Source of the DNA: Corbicula japonica
Taxonomy: Eukaryota; Mollusca; Bivalvia; Venerida; Cyrenidae
Reading direction: 5' to 3'
Assembly: GCA_038501625.1 (NCBI GenBank)
Contig: JAZAYU010000038.1
Span: 1-64,000 of the forward strand
DNA length: 64,000 nt
Part shown: positions 34,969 to 46,160 of the stretch, one piece after another
How the letters are laid out: every line of letters begins with the position of its first letter
Numbering within the stretch: the stretch's first letter is position 1
Notes under the pieces: generated by a model
What the model was told of the DNA's origin: nothing
Database searches by the model: none
The model's input: only the letters and a program-made list of their open reading frames with translations
Program-made: the position numbers and the translations under genes

Positions 34969-35235
34969 CTTTAGTTTTTTCTGACCATTCTCCATTCTTC
35001 AGATTAATTGCCATCTTGCCAACATGAACGTCTATCCCTTCTGTTGGGTTTCGTTTTGCAATGTCAATATGCTGATTTAGTAAACGTTTCGTTAGAGCTG
35101 TTTTACCGACACCAAAGTGTCCCACGACCATTAGGCGAATATTGTACACCTTCTCCTCCCCGTCATTTAAAGCCTTTTGGTAAAGTTTAATAGCGTTATT
35201 GTCCATTCTAAGAATTTCCGCTGGAAGATTTGTAC
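34969..35235 (-). CDS. Exon: Roc GTPase, G1 and G2 motifs
   Basis: This exon starts the Roc (Ras-of-complex) GTPase. It carries the G1 P-loop GHFGVGKTALTKRL and, about 20 residues later, the PTEGIDVHVGK stretch, whose threonine fits the G2 magnesium-coordinating residue. The acceptor (ttccattgtag) ends at 35236. The first two bases complete a glycine codon begun by the NACHT exon, which is direct frame evidence that NACHT and Roc belong to one protein. The donor is GTATAT after 34969, phase 1. The longer open frame upstream, to 35347, is intronic. Confidence 0.88.
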
Positions 35236-36056
35236 CTACAATGGAATTTCCTTTTAATATAAATATGTTTTTAACTACAGAATCGTTATTGAAAATCAAA
35301 GTGTGCAGATAACAGACTATAATCATGAAGTTAAATAAATCGGCCATTATGCTTGTTCAATACAGAAACGATATTACTACTTTACTTTTGTATACTATTA
35401 GATTGTCTTAAATGTGACATTTTACGTTATTTTGTAATCATATTGGTTTGACGTTTCTCATTGGATTAAACGTGATCACATGATATGTGATAAATTTCGA
35501 TATTGACTCGTGGGCGGAGTCTAAATCAAATATTGACATGGGCGAAATAATTCACGCGCGAATTGGCTTAGGAACGAAATACGTAACAGCACTGTGACGT
35601 AACAACAATTACACTCGTCGTTAACAAAAATGGCGCCGAAGGGTAGAGACAATAAAAAACAGCTTATTGAAATAAATAAAGACTCTTTAAACAGGAACAA
35701 CAGTTATAGAAATGAAAGTAACACGTTATTAGAAACATCGGAAAGAGTCGCAAATGTCCGCGATTGTACAATTCGTACATGACAGTAGCAAAACTTTCTC
35801 AATGGCAGAAATCATGGCTGCTGCTAAAAACACTGGTTAAAGACAAAACTGGCTCAATTTATGGTATTTAGGTGTTGCACTGTGTATTTATATATCAGGC
35901 AATGCTTCATTGTAATGTAATGCCGCCAGTTGCAGCAACGAAAACAATAGGACCAAAAAAGTACTTATGAACAAGCCCAAAAGTAAGTGACATTTTGGAA
36001 AGTAAAATTATTTTAACTTAAGATTTAATAATAAAGCAATTTTTAAATTTCAGTAT

Positions 36057-36175
36057 CGGTCAATATCATAAGGTGATTTATCAACCTGTCGAAGCAATAT
36101 TGACCTCGGGTTTCGCCTTTAGTCAATATTGCTTCATCAGGTCGATAAATCGCCATATAGACCTCACTGAAATGT
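36057..36175. repeat. Imperfect palindrome, MITE-like
   Basis: TGATTTATCAACCTGTCGAA with GCAATATTGAC on the left is mirrored by GTCAATATTGCTTCATCAGG and TCGATAAATCGCC on the right. The arms are about 50 bp around a short CGGGTTTCGCC centre. Confidence 0.65.
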
Positions 36176-36316
36176 AACAATTGTATATTATATATGTTTC
36201 CTGAAAACTATATTTCAATAAAAAATTGTTTAAATAATCTATGTTCGTTACCAAAACTACTAAACAGAACATTAGGATTGTTAACTAAGTTTGTGTTTTA
36301 AGGAACACAAAATATG

Positions 36317-37100
36317 TTAAGGTAAGGCCTGTGTAATAGGCACTATTCAGAATCCAATATCCGATAATATTTTCATCAACTGCTTCATACCACTGACTTG
36401 TATGCAAAATTTTAATGATTTTCACCGTGTAGTGTTTGAGATTTTTAGTTTTTTTTATTTAAAAAGTGAGAAAAAACGTGAAAGTATCCAATTTCTTTAA
36501 TCGGTGACAAATTTTTTTGTTATTGATAAATTCAACCCTAATTTTTTAACAGTTTATCCAAAATATGTTATATTTTACTAAACCAATTAAAGATATCATA
36601 TATAAATACAGAATTTATCTTAAAATGACATTTTTTGACCAAATAAATTTTAAAAATGCATTTTTTATATTTCACGAGAATAAATTAATGAAAATTGTGC
36701 AAATCCTGATTGGTGCAATATACCAAACTTTTCCATTTTTGAACTATATACCTTAAACAAAATGTAAACAAAATTTCAGAGAAGTTTACCGTCCAGTTTT
36801 AGAAATTTTCAAATTGATGACTTGAATAAACACTATTCTGATAGCGAAAACCCCTTTAATCTTGATTATTTTGCTTATTTTAGTTTAAATCATGAGAATT
36901 TTATATTCAATGACAGAATTACACAGGAAAAAAATAAATATGCCAATTATTTAAGCTCTAGGCTTACAAAAAAAAGCTTCCAGTGGGATTTGAACCCTGG
37001 TCCTCTTGCATGACAGAAATCTATGCTAATTTACTACTATAGTTACCTCCCTTGGATACTCTTCTGGATATAGGTATTCATTACACAGGTCTTACCTTAA
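36317..37100. mobile_element. MITE with 21-bp inverted ends and ATATG target duplication
   Basis: TTAAGGTAAGGCCTGTGTAA at 36317 is mirrored by TTACACAGGTCTTACCTTAA ending at 37100. ATATG flanks both sides (36312-36316 and 37101-37105). TTAA at both termini leaves a piggyBac-type TTAA reading open. Inside are AT-rich sequence and a tRNA B-box-like GGGTTCAAATCCCACTGG on the minus strand near 36985. The two open frames inside look non-coding. Confidence 0.75.
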
Positions 37101-37685
37101 ATATGTTTGTACATGTGTCAAGTTGCTATATACTAAGGAATGTTGTATCGACATCATAGATTTAAAACTAATCATCTTCAGTAAGAAATTAATGGGTATT
37201 AAATCAATGTAATATATATGCCGATTCTGATCTTTAAATAAAAGACTTTTTCCAAATTGTAACTTTGTTTTTTAAACAAATGTCGTGATTAAAATGGTTT
37301 ATATTCTAAAACTTCAAAACTCCAACTCCTGCATGCGTTATTGAACATGAAACAAAGTTATTGTCTAAACAGAATCGGACCAGTAAGCATAATATTATAA
37401 TCCTATCCATTGCATTAAATAAAGAAGTTTCGAGTGATCTTGGTTTTAGATATTACTTCTAGCCAAATTGAAAACAATTGTTTCGATGTTAAGTAATTTA
37501 AGTACTTAATTTAAGTAATAATGCATGTTGATAAATAACATGTTTAATACGTATGGGCCGAATGGAGGAGACAGACGACAATACCTGTTCGAACGAATGC
37601 ATGTCTCTCACTGAATTGAGGAGTAAAACGCATATATTATTGGATTTACATACATTTGCTTGAATGTTCTATAAAACTAATTTAC

Positions 37686-39947
37686 CTATGTTTGTTTGAA
37701 TTTTCAACGATCTGCTTCCCTTAGCTTTTGAATCTAATTTCGTAACCTGGACTGTCTCAAGAGCTTCTATCTCGTCCAAGACTTCATTCCATTCTTTCTC
37801 TGATGGTCCACAACATTCTTTAACCTTTATGTGCACCGATCGACTTATCTTACTAATACTTTGAAACAGATCTCTCCACCACGAAGCTGTCATTTTTATG
37901 CGCTTAATATCCATTCGTTCTAGTTCTTGCATATCTGAAGAAATGTGCAATTGCATAATGCTTGACTCTTGCGCATTGCAATGCGAATTTGCAAGACGCA
38001 GAGACGTCAGCTTTTTCAGAGGGGTAAGGTTTAATGTGGCGTAACTACTCCTGCCTTGCAAACTTATGTACAAGTATTTCAATGAAGGGGCTTCGTTAAC
38101 GATTTCAGCTAGGAATGATGGTTCATCATGAAAGCTTGCTCTAAATGTTTCCAGAGAGTTGAATACTCCAGGCTCAAGAGTCTGCAAGAAAACTTTTATT
38201 TTCTCAAATTGGGTATTCCGACATTTTAGATAAAGGGATTTGATATTATTTTTATTGAAGCTTACTATTGTTTTCAAAGGGGTATGATAATCAATTATCT
38301 CGTGACTTGTGAGCAAGACATCTTGAAGATAAATAGGACAACTCTCATTTCCATTTCTGACACTTTCTTGAAAGCACTGAACCTGCATCGACTGGTAAAA
38401 TTCCATTGTTTTTATATCATTATTACAATTAATATACATGTTTGTCCTATATGTACATGTCACACTGTCAAGGTCAACGATCGTCTGCAGCTCACCGGAA
38501 ATACATGTATATACTTCTGGATTCATACCGCATACAAAAACAAACAGATTTTCCATTTCTAATATGCTTGAAAGCGATGAACAAACTTCAAGAATAGTTG
38601 ATTTTATAGTTCCGTTGTTCCATTCAGAAGTAATGTTCAAGGCAGCCATAAATTCTTGAATGGATTTATGTTGAAAGAAAACTTGATATCGTTTTACTGC
38701 AATTATGCTGCTGTCCTTGGTTTGACACAACAGTCCAACTTTTAAACAGAACTCGATTTCTTGCTCGGTCATGTACTGGGTGACAATTCTGCTATCAAAT
38801 ATCAAAGATGATTCTTTGTTTTCGCTAAATAAAGTGTAAAAAGCCAATTTCCCAAGCTTCAATAATAGGATGTAATAACGTTTACATGTCTCGTTCTCAT
38901 TCATACAGTTCGGGACTGGCGCGTTATCGTTTGTCTGTACATGAATATCCGGTAAATATTTTTTCTTCAGACCACGTTCAAGTGAGAATTCAGTAATATT
39001 ACTGTAAATTTCACATTTTGATTTACCAATGGGAAGACCACCAAAAAACACACACATAAGCTGAAGCAAAATGTACGGATTGTAAATAATATCCCCGATT
39101 TCCACTAACTTCACTGCTTTATCGAAATCTTCAATGCTTTTCCCTGCCCGGTTTAAGTTTCTTTCATTGAGTATTCGGATTGCATTCGTTTCCAGCTTAT
39201 CTCGTGTCTGCCAATCTAGCTGGGAAATTTCAATATGCCGATCAATATTATGTTCGGACAGCCCAATGGTTCCCAGCTTCCAGGGTCTGGACGTGGTAAG
39301 CAACGTGCAACTGTCTGGATGGTTGTTGTGGGGTACTGCAGGTGTCCGTCTGCATTTACCGGTGTGGGCCCACTCGTCCAGCCCGTCTAAAACTATAAGG
39401 CACGTTTTCTCGTGTAACAGCCTTTGTAAGAATTCTTTCGTGTACAGTGTGTTTCTTGACAAATTGTTAGACAACATGTGCATTATCAAATCATCGAGAT
39501 TGCACAGCGGTTCACTTTGATAGTCCCTTAAATGAAGGAGAAACAGAAAGTCAAAGTATTTCATCGCGGCTAACTCATCACCTTTATATTTCTTTGTTAA
39601 TGACATCAAAGGTGAGTGACTTTGGCACCAGGTCATGGTAAGTTTCTGTGATAACGAGGTCTTCCCATATCCAGCGTCCGCCGTTATATATATCTTTCTA
39701 TATCGAACGTTCTTGTCGCTGAGAAATAGTTGACTGACGGTTGTTTGCTTCTTTCCTTGTGCATCCGACCTGTGCTCTTTTGTTTGTGTATTCTTACCCA
39801 GTCCAAAACTTAAAGGCTTGTCATAGGCCCACATAGGAGGCAGGACATACAACTCCTCGATAGGAACCTTATGTTCATCAACCAGAGGCGCAGCCGGGAT
39901 CATGGACTCGTTCTCCCGGTAATACGTCATGAGGTCTTCTTTAAGAT
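37686..39947 (-). CDS. Exon: NACHT ATPase domain plus leucine-rich segment
   Basis: NACHT domains are STAND-class ATPases that oligomerise as switches in innate-immune and cell-death proteins. Counting from the methionine at 39930, the Walker A motif (ADAGYGKTS) lies near residues 84-92 and the Walker B motif (LIVLDGLDEW) near 178-187. An arginine sensor-like TTSRPW follows near 212-217, and then a helical winged-helix-like region. Residues about 560-740 show leucine spacing typical of degenerate LRRs. The methionine at 39930 is probably internal: an acceptor (tttcatttacag) ends at 39948, and the 17 nt between it and the ATG stay open and encode LKEDL, a segment often seen just before NACHT in such proteins. 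The exon ends at donor GTAAAT after 37686 in phase 1, matching the next exon. Read without splicing, the frame stops at 37669. Confidence 0.9.
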
Positions 39948-40034
39948 CTGTAAATGAAAAAACATAACTGTTGTGTCATTTAATTTAGCGGTGACGAATT
40001 TTCGCGCGGAAGGCTCAAACACTTTGTCGCGGAC

Positions 40035-40076
<42 letters not shown>
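40035..40076. repeat. (ATT)n microsatellite
   Basis: About 14 uninterrupted TTA/ATT triplets, in the presumed intron upstream of the NACHT exon. Confidence 0.95.
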
Positions 40077-40077
<1 letters not shown>

Positions 40078-40843
40078 TAGTGTTGTTGTACACAATAATA
40101 CATGATTGTTGTGATTTGAATTCGCACACTAGCTCTAGCGCAAAATACGTGAACATTAATCATCACGCTCATATTGAAAGCAAAATTACAGCATTAAATA
40201 TCATGTGAGCCGCTAAAAGGTAACTGAATTAACTGCTTTTCTTAATGCCTAAATTTTGGTAATAAAATTGAGATTATATCATTTAAACTATCAATGTTTA
40301 ATTGATATAATCGCAACTTTAATACCGCATATTTAGAGATGTATTTTAACAATGTGATACAAATCATATGAAAACCGCTACGATATCATGTTGTTAGATC
40401 TGACTTTAGTAAGATTGACATTTTAACATATTACAAATAAAATAAAGTAGTTTTAGGTTAAAAATGAACAATCTCTTCTTTTCTCGGCAAATATATCTGA
40501 TCACCAGTTTCAAATCAAATAACGTTCAGCATGTCTTACACAATTTGCTAATTATTTAACATAAGTTACGTTTCAAACAGTTGTTTAATGTACAGATGCG
40601 GCATCGCTTGACTGATAAAGCACTCGAGAATACAATACTGCCACAGATGGACAGACCCAGATCAAATTTCACATTCTTGTGTACACTGTTCTCTCATTGA
40701 TTTGCAATATTTAAAACCAAACAGAAAAAAGTTTGTATACTTCAATGATTTAGTGCTGTTTCCTTACCCGGACGCGATACCAATTTATCGATTTTTACGT
40801 TGGAGCGATATTACACAGCCTATGGCTGACATCAATTTGCATC

Positions 40844-41027
40844 CTGTGGTATCATTTAATTTTGCGGGGATGACATTTCGCACAAAATTACATAAATGAC
40901 ATTTTTGCGCCGGCATAAATTCGCGCAAAAGTGTATTATTTTAATATTCAAGGCTTTGCTTTCGCGCTCTTGTCAAAGCGCGGAATACGCGAAAATTAGA
41001 CTATCGCGAAATAAAATGATACCACAG
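40844..41027. mobile_element. 184-bp MITE with CTGTGGTATCATT ends
   Basis: CTGTGGTATCATTTAATTTT at 40844 is mirrored by AAAATGATACCACAG ending at 41027. The inside carries CGCGAAAA-type motifs that recur in the minisatellite at 61160-61780 and near 62215-62262. Confidence 0.7.
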
Positions 41028-41199
41028 TAGTTGATCTCTCTACCGAATACGAAAGAATAAAACACTGAGATACCGTGCCTTGTATTGTGTGTAGCATTTC
41101 CATGGTTTGCACAGATATATCGTAAACAACTATATTTAACCAATGTAAGTCTTAACCAATGTTCTAACTACATCGATCTTTATTTTTAATTTAAAACTA

Positions 41200-41240
41200 T
41201 AGCTGGAGACCTGTCTCAAATATCAAGCATCCGATTGGCT
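41200..41240. repeat. Half copy of the 48.5 kb palindrome family
   Basis: ACCTGTCTCAAATATCAAGC and ATCCGATTGGCTGAAAT match the left arm of the palindrome at 48432-48567, but the second arm is absent. Confidence 0.55.
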
Positions 41241-41581
41241 GAAATCAAGACTTAAATAAGATGGATCATTTTCACTTCTGTTTACGAAATAATCACAAAA
41301 TTGTCTACATCCGTTTGGATAACACAGACAATAAATAAATGTAGGGGATAACACAAAAGTCACACAATTTTCAGAAGCTGGTAAAGTATCTGTTAGCGAA
41401 AATCCATGTCTCCGCATTAAATTGGATTCTTACGAAATGTTGAGCAAATCTATGCAATTCTGGAATAATGCAATAGCTTAGCTATTACACAGAAGATGGT
41501 CTGAATCAGTTTTAGTCGGTTTCAGTTTATCCTCGTTACAAAAGCTGGGCTCGATTTTGTGACTTTTGATTTTAGACTCAC

Positions 41582-41700
41582 CTCGATAAAATGTCCTTGG
41601 TGTATGAACGCACAGCGGGATTTTAATGGCAATTTTATAAAAGAAATGAAAATAGGATAAAATATTAAAATAATTAACCGATAACAAGGCGGTATTCAAA
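41582..41700 (-). CDS. Candidate 5' exon of the NACHT gene (weak)
   Basis: A strong donor (GAG|GTGAGT) follows 41582 on the minus strand. The frame before it is open to about 41699 and ends in phase 1, the phase the NACHT exon needs. The joined codon would be Asp, giving FYR-D-LKEDL. No in-frame ATG or convincing acceptor was found, so this may be chance. Confidence 0.25.
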
Positions 41701-43690
41701 TCTCAGCATTTACTTAAATTGTATCTCGAGATCATCAAATATTGGCCGGAGAGGCTATTATCAAATCTTTAGCTTTTGATTGATTGAAAATGAAACGAGG
41801 CTCTAAATTAACCAATCAAAAGGCTGTGTTTTAAGAACGAAACCAATCTTAGTTTACTGCGATGACACTTGGCCAGCCATTCCCTACCCAGGCTGCTAAA
41901 CGTTTGCTTATTTCGACAAAATTAAAAAGCAAAATTTTAATGTTATAACTGTACGACATTTTAAACTGCTTTTCCTTTACTTATTATATTCTTTCTACAG
42001 AACGCAATGTTGAGAGGATTGGTCAAGTACTGGTGTATGTGTTTTTGTGATCTTGGTGCCCAATTAAGAACTTTTAATGTTCTTGCACAAAAGTTTTACC
42101 TGACGATCACTGGATATACAAGTCGTCCGTTAACAGTTGGCGCCGTAGGCAGCCACGGAACATTTGCTTATTTTCCACACAGATACCCACACAATACACC
42201 TTGGTGGAGAGAAGCAATGAAAGGCCTAATTTCTTGCTTAAGGAAATAAGCGACAGGACTGGGGCTCGAACCAGGGACCCCTCGATCCATAAGCGATGTT
42301 TACATGATTATAGATTAACGACAGTTTACATATGTAAAATATTTAATACGATCAATAAGCACTTTACAAGTCAGTAATCTCCAATACATGCCATACGTTC
42401 ACGTTAATGTTATACTGACGTCACTCTGTTATAACGTCACTTATCTTTGCCATTGCCCTGAATGAATATCATATGCGAATACTACGGAACTCATCAAATA
42501 CTCGCAATTTTGTCATAATTCATTCGATTTTATCTCAGAATTAATTTCTAGAATTTTAAGAAATACGTGTATATTATTCTTTAAAATCGTTGAAATATAT
42601 GGAAAATGCCTAAAATCAAAATGTGTTTTATGGTGACAATTTTCGGGCACTCCCCCTCCCCTCAACAAAAACATTGATAAAACTCTAGCACATGTGGCAT
42701 TGCTATTTCTTTTGACAACATATTATTTGCTAAAGGAGATTTCTGTGACATCTTGCATTCTAAAGTTTACCGCAGTAAAATGTGATTTTTTACCAAATGT
42801 TATTTATTTCTTTCGCACAAAAATGATTTATATTGTCTGTTAATAACATTCAAAGGTTTCCGATAAAGGTTGGTGCCGTTGTAAGCTATTTAAACATCGA
42901 GTTATCGTGTCAATATTAACAATAGTAAATAGAAAAGCCTGTAGCTGATTGGACAATTTTGTTTAGGACGATTCGGGCTTACTTTATTTTCAAAGATTCA
43001 CTGGCAAAAACTATAGAGAATAAAAATGAGTGTTTTTGTTTTCAAAAATGTAAAATGCCTTTATTAGATACTTTAAAATAAAAATGATTTTAAAACACTG
43101 TTTGAAAGGTGATTTGTGGCACTTTAATGAAGTAGGTACTTTTCTTTTTTTTCGGGTTGAATATTTTTATACATTCTTGGGGTGATTACTTTCGGTTTAA
43201 AATGCTGAGAGAACGAGTTGGTGTCCATGTTACAACCCGTTTTGTAATAAATACGAGAATTGTAATAATTATAACAATTTTCATTTTTATTACAAAACGG
43301 GTTGTAAGGTATCAACCACTTCTGTAATAACGAGAATTGTAATAAAATGTCAAACTTAGTTATTTTTGCCAAAAAAAGTTTCTATCCGTGGAATAACTGT
43401 TTCTAGCACGTCCTTATTGATTTAATCGTCCTTGATCATTTAGAGACCGTCAAGTATTGACTAAAACTCAAATTATATATGAATGAACTTAAGTTTTAGA
43501 TTTATTAGATGTTGAAATGTTATTACAAAACGGGTTGTAAGGTATCAACCACTTTTGAAATAACGAGAATTGTAATAAAATTTGAAACTATGTTAAATTG
43601 CCATAAAGAGTCTATTTTTAAAAACTGTTTTTAGACAGAAATTAGTAGGCCTACATACTGAATTGTCCTTGATCATTTATATCGAGCTCT

Positions 43691-43715
43691 AGCTCGGGTC
43701 GCAAAGCGACCCGAG
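43691..43715. repeat. Perfect GC-rich hairpin
   Basis: GCTCGGGTCGC, AAA, GCGACCCGAGC: an 11-bp perfect stem with a 3-nt loop at the left end of the composite element's core. Confidence 0.85.
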
Positions 43716-44613
43716 CGTTAAGCTCGTCTTAAGGTCGCAGGAATGCCCATTCACTAAGGAGAAAAAAACGATGTCCACTTCCGTTTGCGCTGGTTTCCGG
43801 TTGTGCACAGCATAAGGCAATGTAAACACGGGAAAAAACCTGACCGGTAAAAACTTACGGCAAAGTATTGTTTTTACAAATTTTGTTATTGGCTTTATTT
43901 TTATAAATTGCTAATGGCAAGAAATCTTTAAAAATTAAAACTTATTATTCGGTAGCATTGTTATCGGACTAGCATTTTGGAAAGCTAAAAAAACTAAATC
44001 GTCTGTTTAGAGAGTAGGTTGTCGTTCGTTGTTACCAATAGCAATACTAGCAATCGGCCATTTTGAGAAATTAGACTGAAGAAGTCAAGTTGAAAACTAC
44101 TGAATGTTAGCTTGTCAGTGGATTATTAGGCCTTTAAATTCAAAGGAGCATAAGGCCCATCGACGGAACAATCAGATGGATGGAGTTTTTTCTTGAAAAC
44201 AAGATGTAAGGCTGGTGAGAACCAACTTTTATGTGAAGTTGAATTGTGAACTCACTGAACTGGACCTCGCAATATTCAGTCACTCAGTCACATTGTGAGA
44301 CACACTGAGCTTAGCGTAGACAAGCGCCACAATTCAGTTTTGTATAAGAGTTTTTTGTCACTGGTCATGTTCGTCATTCAGACATCTAAGCTCATGGCAG
44401 TCGAAGATATTATTGAGAGTACTGAACACGAGGTATGAGATTTCTTTTATTTATTCTTATAAAACACAGGGCACAAGAGCAAATCTACACCACAGGGGCG
44501 TTGAAGACTGACCCTGTTTTCTAAAAAAAAAAGAAACTGGCCGCCGCCCCTCCCCCTAAAAATGAGGGTCTACACTGGGTCTACACTGCATAAACATAAT
44601 GTTTATTGTTTTG

Positions 44614-44746
44614 AAATTTATAAATAAAATCCACCTTTTTTCGAATTTTCGAACTCTTGTTCTTTGTCAAGATTAATACAGTATTAATCTTGACAAAGAA
44701 CAAGAGTTCGAAAATTCGAAAAAGAGTGTATTTTATTTATAAATTT
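44614..44746. repeat. 133-bp near-perfect palindrome, 1-nt centre
   Basis: The two 66-bp arms meet at a single A at 44680 (GATTAATAC-A-GTATTAATC). The inner 40 bp or so of each arm match exactly. The outer parts differ only by a few bases and a small indel near 44635. Confidence 0.9.
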
Positions 44747-45949
44747 TATAACTGACTTCCCTTTTGGAGGATTTTACGTAATTGTTTATTGTTTTGGTTG
44801 ATAGATTGGGATCGTTATCAGTCTATTGAAATTAACACCAAATTTATGATCAAATACCATGGAATTGGTATATGGATTACAGTCAATAGGCCACAAACAA
44901 GTCAAATGAGCCACACTTTATTTTGAAAAAGCTCAAATAGGCCTCAAAAATAGGCCACATTTTTATTTTATTTATAAAGTTTTTAGTATCATTGTGTTAA
45001 TATGTTCTATGTCAGTTTATGATGTTTTATAAAATATTTTTCATGAACAAGTTGCTTCATAGATTGGACATTTTGTACAAAGCAACATGTACTTTTTCCA
45101 GATTTTTGTCCAAGACTATCATGACTAAACAGGTGGGAAAACAATTAACAAAATGTTGCAACAAAAGAAAAGACATCATTTATATGTCAATATGCTCTTT
45201 TGATCAATGACCTAAGTCTACAAAAGTCACTCTGTCTAAACTAGCACAGAATCAAATATTGATGGTTGCAACATAAGCTGTGTATTTTGCATTGTCCAAC
45301 ATGGAAATTGGTTTAGAAATAAATTTATTTATTTATTAAATATGACACCTTTGATTGCATTAGCACCTCTGACTTTTACTGCAAGTGTTTTAAATTGTGA
45401 TCTTATATAACAGTGTGACACCCAGACAAAACTGGTTGAATCAACACCTTGGGTAGGTGTAGAGAAGAGATTATGACTGTACTTTACCTTATGATTACTT
45501 TACTTTATGATGACAGTCCAATTTGTTAAGCAAAAATGACAATCAGATGATGTTTTAATTTGTTCTTGGGTTTCAGGATGACAAGCACAATTTTAGATAT
45601 CAATTAAGCAATGATACTATTTTTTAAAAGCTTGTGTAAATCTAAAAACAAAACTAACTCTTTACAGTGATTGCCATATACAATAGACTTACAAGTACTG
45701 CCTGAATTGACTTGTGGCCTATTTGACATGGTACCTCCAGATACAATTTATGTTTTTTTTATATTTTGGCCAAATACATGACAGATTGTACTAAATGTAT
45801 GAAATTTCAGGTTTTATAAATTGTATAGACAATAATTTTCTCAAAGTAACTACTGAGTATTACCTTTTTAATTTTAATATACAGTACTGTACAATGAGAT
45901 TTTAAATAAAAGAGAAATTTACCCTTTTACTCTACAGACATGCCTTTTT

Positions 45950-46160
45950 ACCCGTGTGAGACCGGTGTAGATCCAGATTAGCTGGCACATCTAATCAGGA
46001 TCTGCACTGTTCACTTTTTGGTCAGAAATAACCTAATGATTTAAACAAGTGAACATTGCAGATCCTGATCAGACATCATGGATGTGCTGGCTGATCAGAA
46101 TCTACACAGTTTTCTATGTCATAAAGGTGTTTACATGGAGGAAAGGGTTAATCTCCAATA
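45950..46160. mobile_element. Palindromic MITE of the GATCCTGATCAG family
   Basis: CAGGATCTGCACTGTTCACT near 46000 is mirrored by AAGTGAACATTGCAGATCCT near 46060. It shares motifs, including the AGGAAAGGGTTA end, with the copy at 60130-60390. Confidence 0.7.

Larger units (their letters stand above)
1904..39947 (-). other. Gene span: NACHT-LRR-like-Roc-COR protein, 14 exons recovered
   Basis: This is a spliced gene model read by eye from the minus strand. The exons are 39947-37686, 35235-34969, 33761-33570, 33271-33099, 22863-22771, 22346-22223, 21677-21517, 19806-19552, 18306-18185, 14430-14267, 13615-13437, 12988-12469, 10926-10756 and 2094-1904. Every junction has an AG acceptor and a GT donor, except one GC donor at 33098. 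Donor and acceptor phases agree at all thirteen junctions, and the exons sum to 4,874 nt, that is two bases of a split codon plus 1,624 codons including the stop. The domain order is NACHT ATPase, leucine-rich segment, Roc GTPase and COR. The first recovered exon begins inside a codon, so at least one 5' exon is missing. The introns hold most of the window's transposons. The protein is probably a cytosolic NTP-driven sensor or scaffold; that role is inferred from the domains. Confidence 0.85.

Noticed and set aside
36565..37013. Two short plus-strand open frames
   Set aside because: Inside the MITE at 36317-37100, composition-driven and without motifs.
36970..37050. Possible tRNA gene on the minus strand
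   Set aside because: A B-box-like GGTTCAAATCC is present, but no cloverleaf or acceptor pairing could be built; more likely a SINE remnant.
38284..39520. Plus-strand open frames of 73 to 128 codons
   Set aside because: Antisense shadows of the NACHT exon.
42007..42249. Plus-strand open frame of 80 codons after an acceptor-like tttctacag
   Set aside because: No recognisable domain, no donor or neighbouring exon in frame, and repeat-like (tRNA-B-box-like) sequence directly follows.
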